64,000 nt of DNA from Pseudomonas sp. RIT-PI-AD (GTDB lineage Bacteria; Pseudomonadota; Gammaproteobacteria; Pseudomonadales; Pseudomonadaceae): NCBI RefSeq assembly GCF_025642785.1, contig NZ_JANZKU010000002.1, forward strand, positions 62,001-126,000, in the 5' to 3' direction. The notes under the pieces were generated by a model. It made no database searches, was not told the origin of the DNA, and was given only the letters and a program-made list of their open reading frames with translations. This document shows, one piece after another, positions 48,709 through 58,399 of the stretch. Both the position numbers and the translations under genes were made by a program. Each line of letters starts with the position of its first letter. Positions within the stretch are counted from its first letter, which is position 1.

Positions 48709-49146
48709 GCTTGCGCTCCTTCGCCCATCCCGTTCTGCTTCGGTCGTCTTTCGCCAAGCGGGTGTGGCCAGGTCATTGTTTTTTGGACGACTCTATCGGT
48801 CTAGACGAACCAAGCCCTACGAAATACATGGGTTAGCGAATGGACTTCGCCTGAGCGGGGTCGCAGCCCCTCATCGATTCGAAGCACGCCAGCCGCCGAT
48901 GCGAGGGCATCGCCCATCCCGCTCACCGTCGAGCAACCTCCGGCTCAGCCATTTGCCGTTGCCCGCGTACCGCCCCTCCGCTGGAAAAGGAAATCCCGTC
49001 GATTGCCCGTCTCCCCCGAGGCTTTCATCGCGCGCCTGCTCCCAGCCGTCCAAGGCTGGGGCGGATGCCAGGGGCCGGACCGATTTGGTGGGCCGCCTGA
49101 TTTCGGATAGCGTGGGCCACTCATAGGATGAGGAACCGGAGAAGCC
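48709..49146. other. Intergenic region between divergent genes
   Basis: 438 bases between the Fur-like gene and the aminotransferase. No convincing gene, hairpin or repeat seen. It must contain both promoters; none stands out by eye. Confidence 0.35.
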
Positions 49147-50274
49147 ATGCACCCGATCGCTGCCATTGCGTGCCAACGCGCCTCCTTCGATCTCCCCCGC
49201 GACGTCAGCTATCTGGACGCTGCCGCATGGGCTCCATTGCCCATCCAGGTGCGTCGGGCTGGCGAAACCGGACTTCTCACCAAGAGCCAGCCATGGGCCT
49301 ACTCCCGCGATGTCGTGCCGGTCTGGGCCGAGCGCGCGCGTTCCGCGGCGGCCGGTCTGATCGGCGCGCAGGTCGACGACATGGCGATTCTCGGCTCGGT
49401 CAGCCAGGGCATGGCTACCGCGGCCCTCAATCTCGCGCCCGCGGCGGGCGGCCGGGTCTTGCGCATGGCGAACGAATTTCCCTCGCTGTGCCTGGCGTTC
49501 GACCGCTTGGCAGGCGCGCGCGGCCTGCTCGTAGAGGAAGTACCGCGCCCGGCGAACGGGGACTGGACCGCCGCGCTGCTCGCGGCCATCACGCGACCCG
49601 CCGCGGCGCCGTTGGCGGTCGCCACCCTGACGCCGTTGCATTGGACGGATGGCGCCTCGGTCGACCTCGAGCGGCTCGCACCGGCCATTCGCGCCACAGG
49701 AGCCGCGTTCGTCGTGGATGCCACCCAGGCGGTCGGTGCCCAGGCTGTCGACGTCGCCAGGCTGCAACCCGACTTCCTCGCGTTCCCCACCTACAAATGG
49801 ACGCTCGGTCCCTACGGGATGGCGCTCCTCTACGTCGCGCCGCACCGCCAGGAGGGGCTGGCGCTGGAAGCCAACAGTGGGAACGGTCCTTCCGCCATCG
49901 GCGCCCGTCGCTATGACCGCGGCGAGCTGTACGATCCGGTCGCGCTGCCGATGGCCGCCACGGCCCTGGAGCTGGTCGCCGAGTGGGGCGTCCCGGCCAT
50001 CGCCGCGCGCCTGGGCGCGCTGACCGACGCATTGGCCGAAGGCCTGCAGGCCTTGGGCTTCCAGGTGGCGCCCCGCGCCTCGCGGTCGGCGCAGATGATT
50101 GGCGGTCGCCTGCCCGGCGGCCTACCCCATGACCTGATCGACCGGCTGCGGGCCGAAAAGGTTTTTGCCAGCCTGCGCGGCGACGCCTTGCGCCTCAGCC
50201 CGCACGTCTGGGTGGACGAAGCCGACTGCGGCCGGGTGCTCGACGTGCTGGAGCGTCTCCTCCGGGACGATTAG
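49147..50274 (+). CDS. Class V aminotransferase (cysteine-desulfurase-like fold)
   Basis: 375 residues. PLP enzyme of fold type I: the N-terminal YLDAAAWAPLPIQVRRAG, cofactor-binding region SVSQGMATAALNLAP, PLP-ring Asp in AFVVDATQAVGAQAVD, and the Schiff-base Lys in FPTYKWTLGPYGMALLYV (about residue 219). This group includes kynureninase- and isopenicillin-epimerase-like proteins. The substrate is unknown. The divergent LysR gene downstream and the SDR/exporter genes suggest an amino-acid-derived pathway, but this is inference. Confidence 0.85.
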   Translation: MHPIAAIACQRASFDLPRDVSYLDAAAWAPLPIQVRRAGETGLLTKSQPWAYSRDVVPVWAERARSAAAGLIGAQVDDMAILGSVSQGMATAALNLAPAAGGRVLRMANEFPSLCLAFDRLAGARGLLVEEVPRPANGDWTAALLAAITRPAAAPLAVATLTPLHWTDGASVDLERLAPAIRATGAAFVVDATQAVGAQAVDVARLQPDFLAFPTYKWTLGPYGMALLYVAPHRQEGLALEANSGNGPSAIGARRYDRGELYDPVALPMAATALELVAEWGVPAIAARLGALTDALAEGLQALGFQVAPRASRSAQMIGGRLPGGLPHDLIDRLRAEKVFASLRGDALRLSPHVWVDEADCGRVLDVLERLLRDD

Positions 50275-50425
50275 CCCGTCGGCGGTCAGGATGTTCCTGT
50301 GAGGGCGTCCTGGCGGGATTGGATGGAAACCGCTCAGGCCGGGCAATCGCAGAGAGCGGACTTGCGTGCCGGGGAGCGCGCCGACACACGCCATTGCCGG
50401 CCGGGCCTTCGGGCTCGCCATGCCT

Positions 50426-51334
50426 TCAGCCGGGGCCACGATCGTCGAAACGGGACTGGGTCTCGAGCAGCCAGTTCATCACCTGCTCGACCGGACCCGA
50501 GCGTCTGTGCCGGGGCGTCACGACGTAGAAGTCCGAGTTCCCCCTCAAGGATTCGGCGTATACCCGTACCAAGCGACCCTCCTGCAGATCCTGCGTCAGG
50601 AAGAACCGGGTGGCCAGGGTGATTCCCTGCCCTGCTATGGCCGCCTCGATGGCATGGGAGGTCTGGCTGAAGCGCACGCCTTTGGTGGAGAACGACGAGG
50701 TACCGCCGAGGACGCGCTCGATGAATTCGGGCCAGAAATTGTGGGTGTCGTGCAGCAGGATGAAACGCTCGAGCGCCTCGACGCGCCGGGGTACGCCCAG
50801 CGTTTCCAGAAGGAGCGGACTGCAGACCGCGATGATCTCCTGCTCGAACAGCAGCTCGGCATGCAGGCCGGGACCGAAGGGAGGCTTTCCATACCGGACC
50901 GCGATGTCGACACCGTCGGCCTGGAAATTGGAAAGGCGCTCGGTCGCCAGGATGTGCAGGTCCAGGGAGGGATGCCGCGCCATGAAGTCGGGCAGGCGGG
51001 GGATCAGCCACTTCGATGCGAAGGTAGGCGTCACGCTGATGGTCATGCGCCGGGGCTCGGGGCGCAGGCGGCCGGTCGCCTCCGCGAGGATCTCGAAGGC
51101 CCTGGCGATATCGGCACAGTAGGCTCGCCCGCTGCCGGTCAGAGCCAGCGAACGCGGCAGTCGGTCGAACAACTTCAGGCCGAGATCGAGCTCGAGCCCA
51201 CGGACCTGTTGGGCCACCGCGCCCTGGGTCACACCGAGCTCTTCCGCCGCCAGGCGGAAATTGAGATGGCGAGCGGCGGCCTCGAAGGCTCGAAGGGCAT
51301 TGAGGGAAGGCAGGCGTCTCTTCGGCGAAGTCAT
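50426..51334 (-). CDS. LysR-family regulator, GcvA-like
   Basis: 302 residues. HTH at about 5-65: LPSLNALRAFEAAARHLNFR, LAAEELGVTQGAVAQQVRGL. Effector domain: SVTPTFASKWLIPRLPDFMA, the hallmark of the GcvA subgroup, and VDIAVRYGKPPFGPGLHAEL. It is divergent from the SDR/EamA pair (118 bases to the SDR start), so it probably controls that pair. Confidence 0.93.
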   Translation of the reverse strand: MTSPKRRLPSLNALRAFEAAARHLNFRLAAEELGVTQGAVAQQVRGLELDLGLKLFDRLPRSLALTGSGRAYCADIARAFEILAEATGRLRPEPRRMTISVTPTFASKWLIPRLPDFMARHPSLDLHILATERLSNFQADGVDIAVRYGKPPFGPGLHAELLFEQEIIAVCSPLLLETLGVPRRVEALERFILLHDTHNFWPEFIERVLGGTSSFSTKGVRFSQTSHAIEAAIAGQGITLATRFFLTQDLQEGRLVRVYAESLRGNSDFYVVTPRHRRSGPVEQVMNWLLETQSRFDDRGPG

Positions 51335-51451
51335 ACAGTAGTTTTTCTACATCAAAACGAGTTTGAAACTGGTTCGAAGCCGGATCCCGCAGATGTTACA
51401 TATGAGTGCCTATCGAGGATACCGGCATTTCCGGAAGCTTAGGGAGGCACT

Positions 51452-52159
51452 ATGACTGTAGAAAAAGTGGCGATTATCACGGCGGGCGGCAGTGGCATGG
51501 GAGCGGCCGCGGCACGGCAGCTCGCCGCCGATGGCCATCGGGTGGCGATCCTGTCGTCGTCCGGCAAGGGCGAGGCCCTGGCCGAGGAACTGGGAGGACT
51601 GGGGGTGACCGGCTCCAACCAGTCCAATGGGGACCTGCGGCGCCTCGTCGACAGCACCCTGGAAAGATGGGGCCGCATCGACGTGCTGGTGAACAGCGCC
51701 GGGCACGGCCCGCGTGGGCCCATCCTCGAGTTGACCGATGAGCAGTGGCACACGGGCCTCGATGTCTACCTGATGAACGTGATACGCACCACCCGCCTGG
51801 TGACGCCGATCATGCAGAAGCAGAAGTCCGGGGCGATCATCAACGTCTCCAGTGCCTGGACATTCGAACCCACGGCGATGTTTCCCACTTCCGCGGTGTT
51901 CAGGGCAGGCCTGGCCGCCTTCACGAAAATATTCGCGGATACCTATGCCGCCGAGAATATCCGCATCAACAACGTCCAGCCCGGCTGGATAGACAGCTTG
52001 CCGGCCACCGAAGAAAGGCGCCGGGACATTCCCATGCGGCGCTACGGCAAGAGCGAGGAGATCGCCGCGACCATCGCCTTCCTCGCCTCCGACGGCGCCG
52101 CCTACATCACCGGGCAGAACATCCGCGTCGATGGCGGCCTGACCCGGTCCATCGGATGA
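51452..52159 (+). CDS. Short-chain dehydrogenase/reductase
   Basis: 235 residues. TAGGSGMGAAAARQLAADG as cofactor loop (TxGGxGxG variant), LVNSAGHGPRGPI, INVSSAWTFEP, then a Phe/Ser context instead of the usual catalytic Tyr (expected YxxxK position reads TSAVFRAGLAAF with no Tyr or Lys). It ends GQNIRVDGGLTRSIG. Loss of the YxxxK pair would make it catalytically atypical. Coupled by ATGA to the transporter gene. Confidence 0.85.
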   Translation: MTVEKVAIITAGGSGMGAAAARQLAADGHRVAILSSSGKGEALAEELGGLGVTGSNQSNGDLRRLVDSTLERWGRIDVLVNSAGHGPRGPILELTDEQWHTGLDVYLMNVIRTTRLVTPIMQKQKSGAIINVSSAWTFEPTAMFPTSAVFRAGLAAFTKIFADTYAAENIRINNVQPGWIDSLPATEERRRDIPMRRYGKSEEIAATIAFLASDGAAYITGQNIRVDGGLTRSIG

Positions 52160-53055
52160 AGAGGACTGCCTATGCGGCCTTTCTGCTGCTCGGGGTGATC
52201 TGGGGCAGCAATTTCATTTTCGTGAAATGGGCCGTCAGCTCGATTACCCCGGGGCAAATCGTTTTATGGCGGGTCATCTTCGGTTTCCTGCCCGTGTTCG
52301 GGTATGCGCTCGCCACCCGGGCGCTACGGCTAGCGCATTTGCGATACAGCCATCACTTCCTGGCGATGGCCTTGCTTGCGACGGCGATCTATTACCTCGC
52401 CTTCGCGCAGGGTACGGCCCTGCTCCTCTCCAGCGTCGCGGGCATGTTGAGCGGCGCGATCCCGTTGTTCACCTTCGCCTGCGCCTGGCTGCTTCTGCGC
52501 GAAGAGCCCCTCAGCCGCCGCTCGGCCCTGGGCGTCGCCCTGGGTTTCCTCGGTGTGCTGCTGATCGCGAGGCCCTGGAGCGGCGCGGACCAAGTGAACC
52601 TGGACGGCGCGCTTTACATGGCCGCGGGCTCGCTGAGCGTGGGTTGTTCCTTCGTGTATGCGCGCAAGTTCATCAGTCCGCTGCAATTGCCCGCGGCGGC
52701 CCTGACCACCTACCAGATGGGTTTCGCCACCCTGGCGTTGCTGCTGGTGACTGAATTCGAGGGCATGGCGGCGGTGTTCTCCGACACCCGCGCGTGGATC
52801 GGATTGGTCTTCGGGCTCGGCTTGCTGGGCACCGGGCTCGCCTACATCATCTATTACTTCATCGTGGCGAAACTCGGCGCGGTCGCTGCGTCCAGCGTCA
52901 CCTACATACCTCCACTGGTTGCCATGGCCATCGGTGTGCTGGGCGTGGGTGAACGGCTTGACGGGCGGGATCTGCTCGCCATGGCCCTGATCCTGGCCGG
53001 CGTGGCGATCTTGCAACGCGCCCGGCCAAGGAGGCCCCAGGCGGCGCCGGAATGA
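52156..53055 (+). CDS. EamA-family (DMT) transporter
   Basis: 299 residues, ten helices in two EamA repeats: AAFLLLGVIWGSNFIFVKWA, ITPGQIVLWRVIFGFLPV, LFTFACAWLLLREEPLSRRS (end of repeat 1), and GLGLLGTGLAYIIYYFIVAK, AIGVLGVGERLDGRDLLAMA (repeat 2). Probably exports a metabolite or amino acid. It overlaps the SDR stop; likely regulated by the divergent LysR. Confidence 0.93.
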   Translation: MKRTAYAAFLLLGVIWGSNFIFVKWAVSSITPGQIVLWRVIFGFLPVFGYALATRALRLAHLRYSHHFLAMALLATAIYYLAFAQGTALLLSSVAGMLSGAIPLFTFACAWLLLREEPLSRRSALGVALGFLGVLLIARPWSGADQVNLDGALYMAAGSLSVGCSFVYARKFISPLQLPAAALTTYQMGFATLALLLVTEFEGMAAVFSDTRAWIGLVFGLGLLGTGLAYIIYYFIVAKLGAVAASSVTYIPPLVAMAIGVLGVGERLDGRDLLAMALILAGVAILQRARPRRPQAAPE

Positions 53056-53255
53056 GCGGCGCCGGGATGACGCGGCCAGCGGGTCCGATCGCGCCACCGG
53101 GCGGCGCAGGCCGCCGGGAGCCGCCCTCCTCCCGCTGCCCTCGCCCTGGGTTGCGGGCCCGTCACCGGATCGCCTGCACGAATATTCCAGAAATCCACGG
53201 CGCCTTGGGCGAGACTCTATGCTTTGCCGGTATCGCCGAACCGCCTGGAACCGCC

Positions 53256-54098
53256 ATGGGTACGTCTAATTGGGTCGATCTGAATAGAGATGCCGAAACC
53301 GGCATCGAGCTGGTCCGCGCGCACTTCGAGGGCCATGCCTACGACCCGCACTTTCACGAAAGCTACCTGATCGGCTTCACCGAGCAGGGTATCCAGCAGT
53401 TCCACTGCCGCAACGTGCTCCACAGCAGCCGTCCGGGCCAGGTGTTCCTGCTGGAGCCCGGGGAAATCCACGACGGTCACGCGCCGGACCGGGACGGCTT
53501 CACCTACTCGATGCTCTATCTGGATCCGCAGTGGATCGAGCGCGAGCTCCGGACGCTGTTCGAGGACGCACCGAGCGACTGCCAGCCGACCTTCACCCAG
53601 ACGCTGGGAGACGAGCCCGCGCTGAGGGACGTCATCGCCGAGGCGTTTCGAGCCTTGCAGTCCCGGGAACTGCGCATCGTCCGCCAGGCCACGCTGGACG
53701 CGCTGCTGGGCAGCCTGTCGCGGCACCTGCGCTGGAAACCGAGGCACGACGCCTTCGACCCGCGCCACCCCGTGGTCGCCTTTCGCGCGCGCGACTACCT
53801 GCACGCGCACATGGACCAGGACCTCGGCCTGGATGACCTGGCGCGGGCCTGCGGCGTGGATCGTTTTCGTCTGTCGCGGGCGTTCAAGGCGGCCTTCGGT
53901 CTGGCGCCGCACGCCTATCTGGTGCAGCTACGGCTGGCCAAGGCGCGCCGCCTGCTGGCGTCCGGGCATGCGCCCAGCCTCGTCGCCATGGCCCTGGGGT
54001 TCGCCGATCAGAGCCACATGGGCCGCTGGTTCCGGCGTGCCTATGGGCTGACACCCGCCCACTACCGCAAACGCTGCTCGAACCTTCCAGACGCCTGA
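53256..54098 (+). CDS. AraC-family regulator with cupin-type sensor
   Basis: 280 residues from ATG 53256. The N-terminal AraC_binding cupin has HFHESYLIGFTEQGIQQFHC and FLLEPGEIHDGHAPDRDGFT. The C-terminal double HTH shows LDDLARACGVDRFRLSRAFK, APHAYLVQLRLAKARRLLAS and VAMALGFADQSHMGRWFRRA. This is the type that often controls LysE-family exporters; a LysE gene lies 131 bases downstream. The open frame back to 53052 lacks homology. Confidence 0.92.
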   Translation: MGTSNWVDLNRDAETGIELVRAHFEGHAYDPHFHESYLIGFTEQGIQQFHCRNVLHSSRPGQVFLLEPGEIHDGHAPDRDGFTYSMLYLDPQWIERELRTLFEDAPSDCQPTFTQTLGDEPALRDVIAEAFRALQSRELRIVRQATLDALLGSLSRHLRWKPRHDAFDPRHPVVAFRARDYLHAHMDQDLGLDDLARACGVDRFRLSRAFKAAFGLAPHAYLVQLRLAKARRLLASGHAPSLVAMALGFADQSHMGRWFRRAYGLTPAHYRKRCSNLPDA

Positions 54099-54229
54099 AC
54101 GGGCGGTGGCGACAATCGATCACCCGAAATCGTTTGGAGCCTGCCCATGCCCCCCATCCCGATGCTTCCGCACCTTCATGAACCGCGCCGGCAAACGCCG
54201 AGGGCGCGGGATGCCGCGAGGGCGCCACG

Positions 54230-54829
54230 ATGAAGCAGCTGTTGCCGTTCGCCTTGTTCGCCTTCGTCGCCTCCATAACCCCCGGCCCCACCAACATCCT
54301 GATACTGAGCAATAGCGCACGCTTCGGGCTGGCCGCGACCTTGCCGCTCGTTTTCAGCGCCTGCGGCGCGGCCGCGCTCATCGTGTTGCTGGTGGGCCTC
54401 GGAGCCGGCGAGTGGCTGCTGGGACATCCTCAATTGCAGCAAGCGATGGCCTGGCTCGGGCTGGCTTGGCTGATGTACCTGGCTTGGCAGATCGCCAACA
54501 GCCCGGCCGACCCCATCGAGGCGGATACCGATGCCAAGCGCCTCGGACCGGCCGGCGCGGCCGGTTTGCAACTGGTCAATCCGAAAACCTGGATGATGGC
54601 CTTCGCCGTGGTGAGCCTGTTCGCAGGCGCCGGTTCGACTTCGATTGGCTACGGGACCTACGCCCTGGTATTCCTGCTGATCTCCATCCCCTGCCTGAGC
54701 GCCTGGGCGCTATTGGGCCGAGGCGCCGCCAGGTTCCTGCGGGCAGGGTCGCGCATGAAGGCGTTCAATGTCGCCATGGCCCTGCTGCTCGTCCTCTCCG
54801 CCGTCATGGGCGTATGGAAAGCCGACTAG
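54230..54829 (+). CDS. LysE-family amino-acid exporter
   Basis: 199 residues with about six helices. ALFAFVASITPGPTNILILS is the LysE/RhtB signature; LVNPKTWMMAFAVVSLFAGA follows in the middle. It exports an amino acid or derivative. Probably regulated by the AraC-type gene upstream. Confidence 0.93.
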   Translation: MKQLLPFALFAFVASITPGPTNILILSNSARFGLAATLPLVFSACGAAALIVLLVGLGAGEWLLGHPQLQQAMAWLGLAWLMYLAWQIANSPADPIEADTDAKRLGPAGAAGLQLVNPKTWMMAFAVVSLFAGAGSTSIGYGTYALVFLLISIPCLSAWALLGRGAARFLRAGSRMKAFNVAMALLLVLSAVMGVWKAD

Positions 54830-55017
54830 CGCCTTGGGCCATCCACGGCCTCGTCCGCGCGCGCTGTGCGCCCCTGAGCTTCGTTCTGCAGGGCTTCGAT
54901 CTCCACCTCCTGCATCGCAGGCTTGGAGCGATACCTCGACGGCGCCCGCGCGCCTCGACTAAATTGCTCCCGATCACCCAACGACCCTGGGATGCAGACA
55001 GGTCCAGGAGGACCCGC

Positions 55018-55665
55018 ATGAGCCGTGTGCAAACGGAAGAAAGCCACCGAATCAAATGGGCGACCCTGTCCCATCGCGATGGCCAATACGAAGTCGTCAC
55101 TCCCGCCGGCGTGCAGCCAGGCGGTTTGCTATCGGTCCAGGAGGATTGGTCGTTCTTTCTCGAGGGCCGTCTTTCGTTCGAGTTTTCCACTCCGGATTAT
55201 TTCTCCGACGCCGACATCGGCCACCTCACGATCGGTATCGGCAGCATCACGGACCCCGAATCCGGCAAGCCGTCCCTGCAAGGAAAAGGCATCGTCATCG
55301 GCAACTTGACGGAATATGGATGCAACGGCAGTTGCACCCAGACCGATCATCCGAACACCGTGGCCATCGAGAGTTACTGGGCGACGGGCAATTGTGTCCA
55401 TGGCCAGGACACCCAGTACCCGCTCGAACTGCAAAACGACGTCGGGTATCGAGTCGAGATTGGCGTATCCCCTGTCAGCGAGACCATCCGATACACCCTG
55501 TGGACCAAGACCCGCCAGCGCAAATGGAAAAAGCTGTATACCGCCCATATCCATGACCCGTTCTTCGCCAACTCGGGGAATCGCGCAGGCTGGTGGATCG
55601 GCGAGGTATTTTCCGTGCATGCATGGTCGGTCAAGTTCCGCACTATCGACTGGAGCTTCGTCTGA
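55018..55665 (+). CDS. Orphan protein, beta-rich, unknown function
   Basis: 215 residues from ATG 55018, with CAGGAGG about 10 bases upstream (55003-55009). Regular alternation (LSVQEDWSFFLEGRLSFEFS, GYRVEIGVSPVSETIRYTLW, NRAGWWIGEVFSVHAWSVKF) suggests a beta-sandwich of concanavalin or lectin type. Three cysteines occur in YGCNGSCTQTD and GNCVHG. No signal peptide and no family recognised. Confidence 0.7.
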   Translation: MSRVQTEESHRIKWATLSHRDGQYEVVTPAGVQPGGLLSVQEDWSFFLEGRLSFEFSTPDYFSDADIGHLTIGIGSITDPESGKPSLQGKGIVIGNLTEYGCNGSCTQTDHPNTVAIESYWATGNCVHGQDTQYPLELQNDVGYRVEIGVSPVSETIRYTLWTKTRQRKWKKLYTAHIHDPFFANSGNRAGWWIGEVFSVHAWSVKFRTIDWSFV

Positions 55666-55841
55666 AGCGCGGCGATGAATACGCCCATTGCGCGTTCATC
55701 GTTGCCGACGGCGACTGCGGCCTTCGCGGTTCCTGCCCGGTTGCCGCTGCCGGGCTGCGTTCCGCGGGGAAGACCGGCGAGCGGCCATTTCGTCGAATCC
55801 GTGCATGAAAGGCAGCAACGGTGCCAGCGTGCTTCGGGATC

Positions 55842-55873
55842 GGCTGCGCACCCGACACTCCGGATGCGCAGCC
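55842..55873. terminator. Hairpin in the 307-base gap between convergent genes
   Basis: GGCTGCGCA (55842-55850) pairs with TGCGCAGCC (55865-55873) in the gap 55666-55972. No U tract. It probably marks transcript ends; nothing else is seen in the gap. Confidence 0.45.
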
Positions 55874-55972
55874 GTCGGGTCGTCACATCGGACGGCGGGC
55901 GGAATCCCGACCGTCGTCCGTTGCGTATCAGAAGCGGAACGCTGCTGCCCGATGCCTCAGCGACTTCCCATG

Positions 55973-56521
55973 TCATCTCACGAACCGATTGACGTAGTCC
56001 GCACCGAGCCCGATGCGCTCGTAATGTGCCCGGCAGCTTTCGATCTTGGTGAACACATCTTCGTAGCCGATCGCGCTGCCCTGGTCGTCGAGATACACGT
56101 AGCCGCCGGTCGCATGGAAGAGCGTGATCATTTCCTTCACGTCCTCCGGCACGAAGAGCGTATGGATCTCGCCCGGCGGTTCGAAGGCATAGCCGCCCGC
56201 CTCCGCCACCCAGTCGTGCTCGAGGTAATACCAACGGCCCTTCAAGGGAAACGCGTGCACCGGCCCCGTGTGGTGGTGCACCGAAAGCACGCCGGAACGC
56301 CTTACCCGCAACAGGTTGATGAAATATCCCTGGGTCGCATGCAGCATGATGGGCTTGAAGCTGACACCTTCGGACTGCGGCACCCACAGATGGTCGTCGT
56401 CCTCCATTCCGCTGATCATGTTGGGCAGCACGAGCCCGTCCGCGATGTGGTAGTGGCGTGGATGGGCGAACGCGGCGGGCTCGGGCAAGCCATTGTTTCG
56501 GTTAATCACTGGATCTCTCAT
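55973..56521 (-). CDS. Cupin, 2,4'-dihydroxyacetophenone dioxygenase-like
   Basis: 182 residues. A single cupin barrel with LSVHHHTGPVHAFPLKGRWY as the metal-binding first motif (three His plus a later His) and EIHTLFVPED as the second. The overall layout (HLWVPQSEGVSFKPIMLHAT, YLDDQGSAIGYEDVF) follows the DAD cupin family of Fe(II) ring/side-chain-cleaving dioxygenases. Substrate not provable. It is at the 3' end of a catabolic gene cluster. Confidence 0.78.
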   Translation of the reverse strand: MRDPVINRNNGLPEPAAFAHPRHYHIADGLVLPNMISGMEDDDHLWVPQSEGVSFKPIMLHATQGYFINLLRVRRSGVLSVHHHTGPVHAFPLKGRWYYLEHDWVAEAGGYAFEPPGEIHTLFVPEDVKEMITLFHATGGYVYLDDQGSAIGYEDVFTKIESCRAHYERIGLGADYVNRFVR

Positions 56522-56552
56522 GGGGTAAGTACCTTTCTTTTTATGTGATGCG

Positions 56553-57344
56553 TCATGTCATCAGCCATCCACCCGCGACATCGATGACCTGGCCGGTGAC
56601 GAAACCTGCTTCTTCGCGTGAAGCGAGGTAGAGGCACAGCGCGGCGACTTCGCGCGTCGTGCCGAGCCGCTTCAACGGTGTCTGGGCGACGTACAGCGCG
56701 TTCGCTTCGGCGCCCGCAACCGCGACCATTTCCGTATCGATACGCCCCGGCGCGATCGCGTTGACGGTGATGCCGAACGGTCCCAGCTCACCTGCCAGCT
56801 GTCGCGTGAGGCCGATCACCGCGGCCTTGGTCGCCGCGTAATGCAACGCGCAGACATCCAGGTAGGCCTTGCCCGCGACGGATGACATCGACACGATGCG
56901 GCCGAAGCGTCGGCGCTTCATCCCGGGAACCGCGAGCTTCGAGAAGTAGAAGAGGCTGTTCAGGTTCACATCGACCACGCGACGCCACTCGTCGATGCTG
57001 ATTTCATCGACGGGCAAGCCGCGGCCGTGGGTTTTGGGCGATATACCCGCGTTGTTCACCAGCGTATTGATCGACCCAACCAGCGATTCGGCGCGCACGA
57101 ACGCGGCTTCGCAGGATTCGAAGTCCGCTATGTCGGCCGGAACGAAATGCACGCGGGCGTACTCCTTGCGCATAGCGTCTTCGGCGGCGCGCCCGAGCGT
57201 TTCGTCGCGGTCTACGTAGACGACGTGGGCGCCGCCCTCGAGGAAGGCCCGCACCATGGCCAGCCCTATTCCCCTGGCGCCGCCGGTGACCAGAACGCTG
57301 CGGTCGGCGAACGGCATCGGCATTCCGACCTCGAGTTCGCTCAC
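56553..57344 (-). CDS. Short-chain dehydrogenase, FabG-like
   Basis: 263 residues. SVLVTGGARGIGLAMVRAFL, Asp in VVYVDRDETLGRA (NAD preference), LVNNAGISPKTHGRGLPVDE, IVSMSSVAGKAYLDVCALHY with the catalytic YAATKAAV, and a tail GQVIDVAGGWLMT. The start overlaps the stop of the upstream zinc dehydrogenase gene by 4 bases, so the two oxidoreductases are coupled. Confidence 0.9.
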   Translation of the reverse strand: MSELEVGMPMPFADRSVLVTGGARGIGLAMVRAFLEGGAHVVYVDRDETLGRAAEDAMRKEYARVHFVPADIADFESCEAAFVRAESLVGSINTLVNNAGISPKTHGRGLPVDEISIDEWRRVVDVNLNSLFYFSKLAVPGMKRRRFGRIVSMSSVAGKAYLDVCALHYAATKAAVIGLTRQLAGELGPFGITVNAIAPGRIDTEMVAVAGAEANALYVAQTPLKRLGTTREVAALCLYLASREEAGFVTGQVIDVAGGWLMT

Positions 57345-58348
57345 AGCACGACCACCATTTTTTCCACCTTCTGGGGATGCTCGATCGAGTAGTCCATCAT
57401 CGCGGGCAGCGTATCGAGCCCGTTGGAAACCGAGATGATCTGCTCGACCTTGCCAACGTTACGCCTCAGCAAGGCAACCGCGTCGGCGAAGAGGTTCGAG
57501 CTGTTGCGTGAGCCGATGATGTCGATCTCCTTCGCCACCACGGTGCTGATGGGTATCGGCAGGTCCTTGCCGGACATCCCGATCAGCACGTAGCGCCCGG
57601 CCGCCCGCAACACCTCGATACCCAGCTTGATGGCGGGCTCCACCGCGACCGCGTCGATGACCGCGGTCACGCCTCCTTCGGAGTACTCGCGGATGACGCG
57701 CGGATCGTCCCGCTCGGGGTTGAACACTTGGTCGGCGCCGAGCGCCGTGGCTTTTTCCAGGCGCGACGGCATGACGTCGGAGACGATGACCCGCGCGCCG
57801 AGGTCTTTGCAGGCGAGCAGCGTGGCCAACCCGATGGGCCCCGCCCCCAGGACCAGGACGATGTCTTCAGCTTGGATGCGCCCGCGCCTCACGGCCTGGA
57901 CCGCGATGGACAGCGGCTCGGCGAAGGTCGCCACGGCGGCCTCCAGGCCATCGCTCGCGTGCATGAGGTACTCGGGCACCACCACCCGCTCTTGGAAGGC
58001 ACCGGGTCGGTGGACGCCGAAAATGGCCAGGCTCTCGCAGCAGTTGTAGCGACCCTGCCGACAGGCATAGCAAGTGCCGCAGCGGAGCAGCGGCTCGATC
58101 ACCACCTGGCTTCCTTCGGGGAGCTTGACTTGGCAATCGGGGCCGTAGCGCAGAATCCTTCCGCAGAACTCGTGCCCTTGGACCATCGGCAACCGGGCGT
58201 AGGGATGATGGCCGAGGTAGATGTGGTGGTCGGATCCACAGATGCCCACCGCACTCACTTGCAGCAGAACCTGCCCGGGTCCGACTTCCGGCTCTTCGAT
58301 CTCGGTCAAGGTCAATTGCCGGGGCTTTTCGGTCACATAAGCTTTCAT
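57341..58348 (-). CDS. Zinc-binding alcohol (polyol-type) dehydrogenase
   Basis: 335 residues. Catalytic zinc site VGICGSDHHIYLGHHPYARL and GHEFCGRILRYG; structural zinc Cys cluster CGTCYACRQGRYNCCESL; Rossmann motif VLGAGPIGLATLLACKDLGA with SDVMPSRLEKA (NAD preference). It ends VEKMVVVL. It oxidises a secondary alcohol or polyol-like substrate. Upstream is the transporter, downstream the coupled SDR. Confidence 0.9.
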   Translation of the reverse strand: MKAYVTEKPRQLTLTEIEEPEVGPGQVLLQVSAVGICGSDHHIYLGHHPYARLPMVQGHEFCGRILRYGPDCQVKLPEGSQVVIEPLLRCGTCYACRQGRYNCCESLAIFGVHRPGAFQERVVVPEYLMHASDGLEAAVATFAEPLSIAVQAVRRGRIQAEDIVLVLGAGPIGLATLLACKDLGARVIVSDVMPSRLEKATALGADQVFNPERDDPRVIREYSEGGVTAVIDAVAVEPAIKLGIEVLRAAGRYVLIGMSGKDLPIPISTVVAKEIDIIGSRNSSNLFADAVALLRRNVGKVEQIISVSNGLDTLPAMMDYSIEHPQKVEKMVVVL

Positions 58349-58399
58349 GCGTCTGCCTCTTGTTGTTATGGCCTGATGATGCGCGGATGGCGCGTGATG

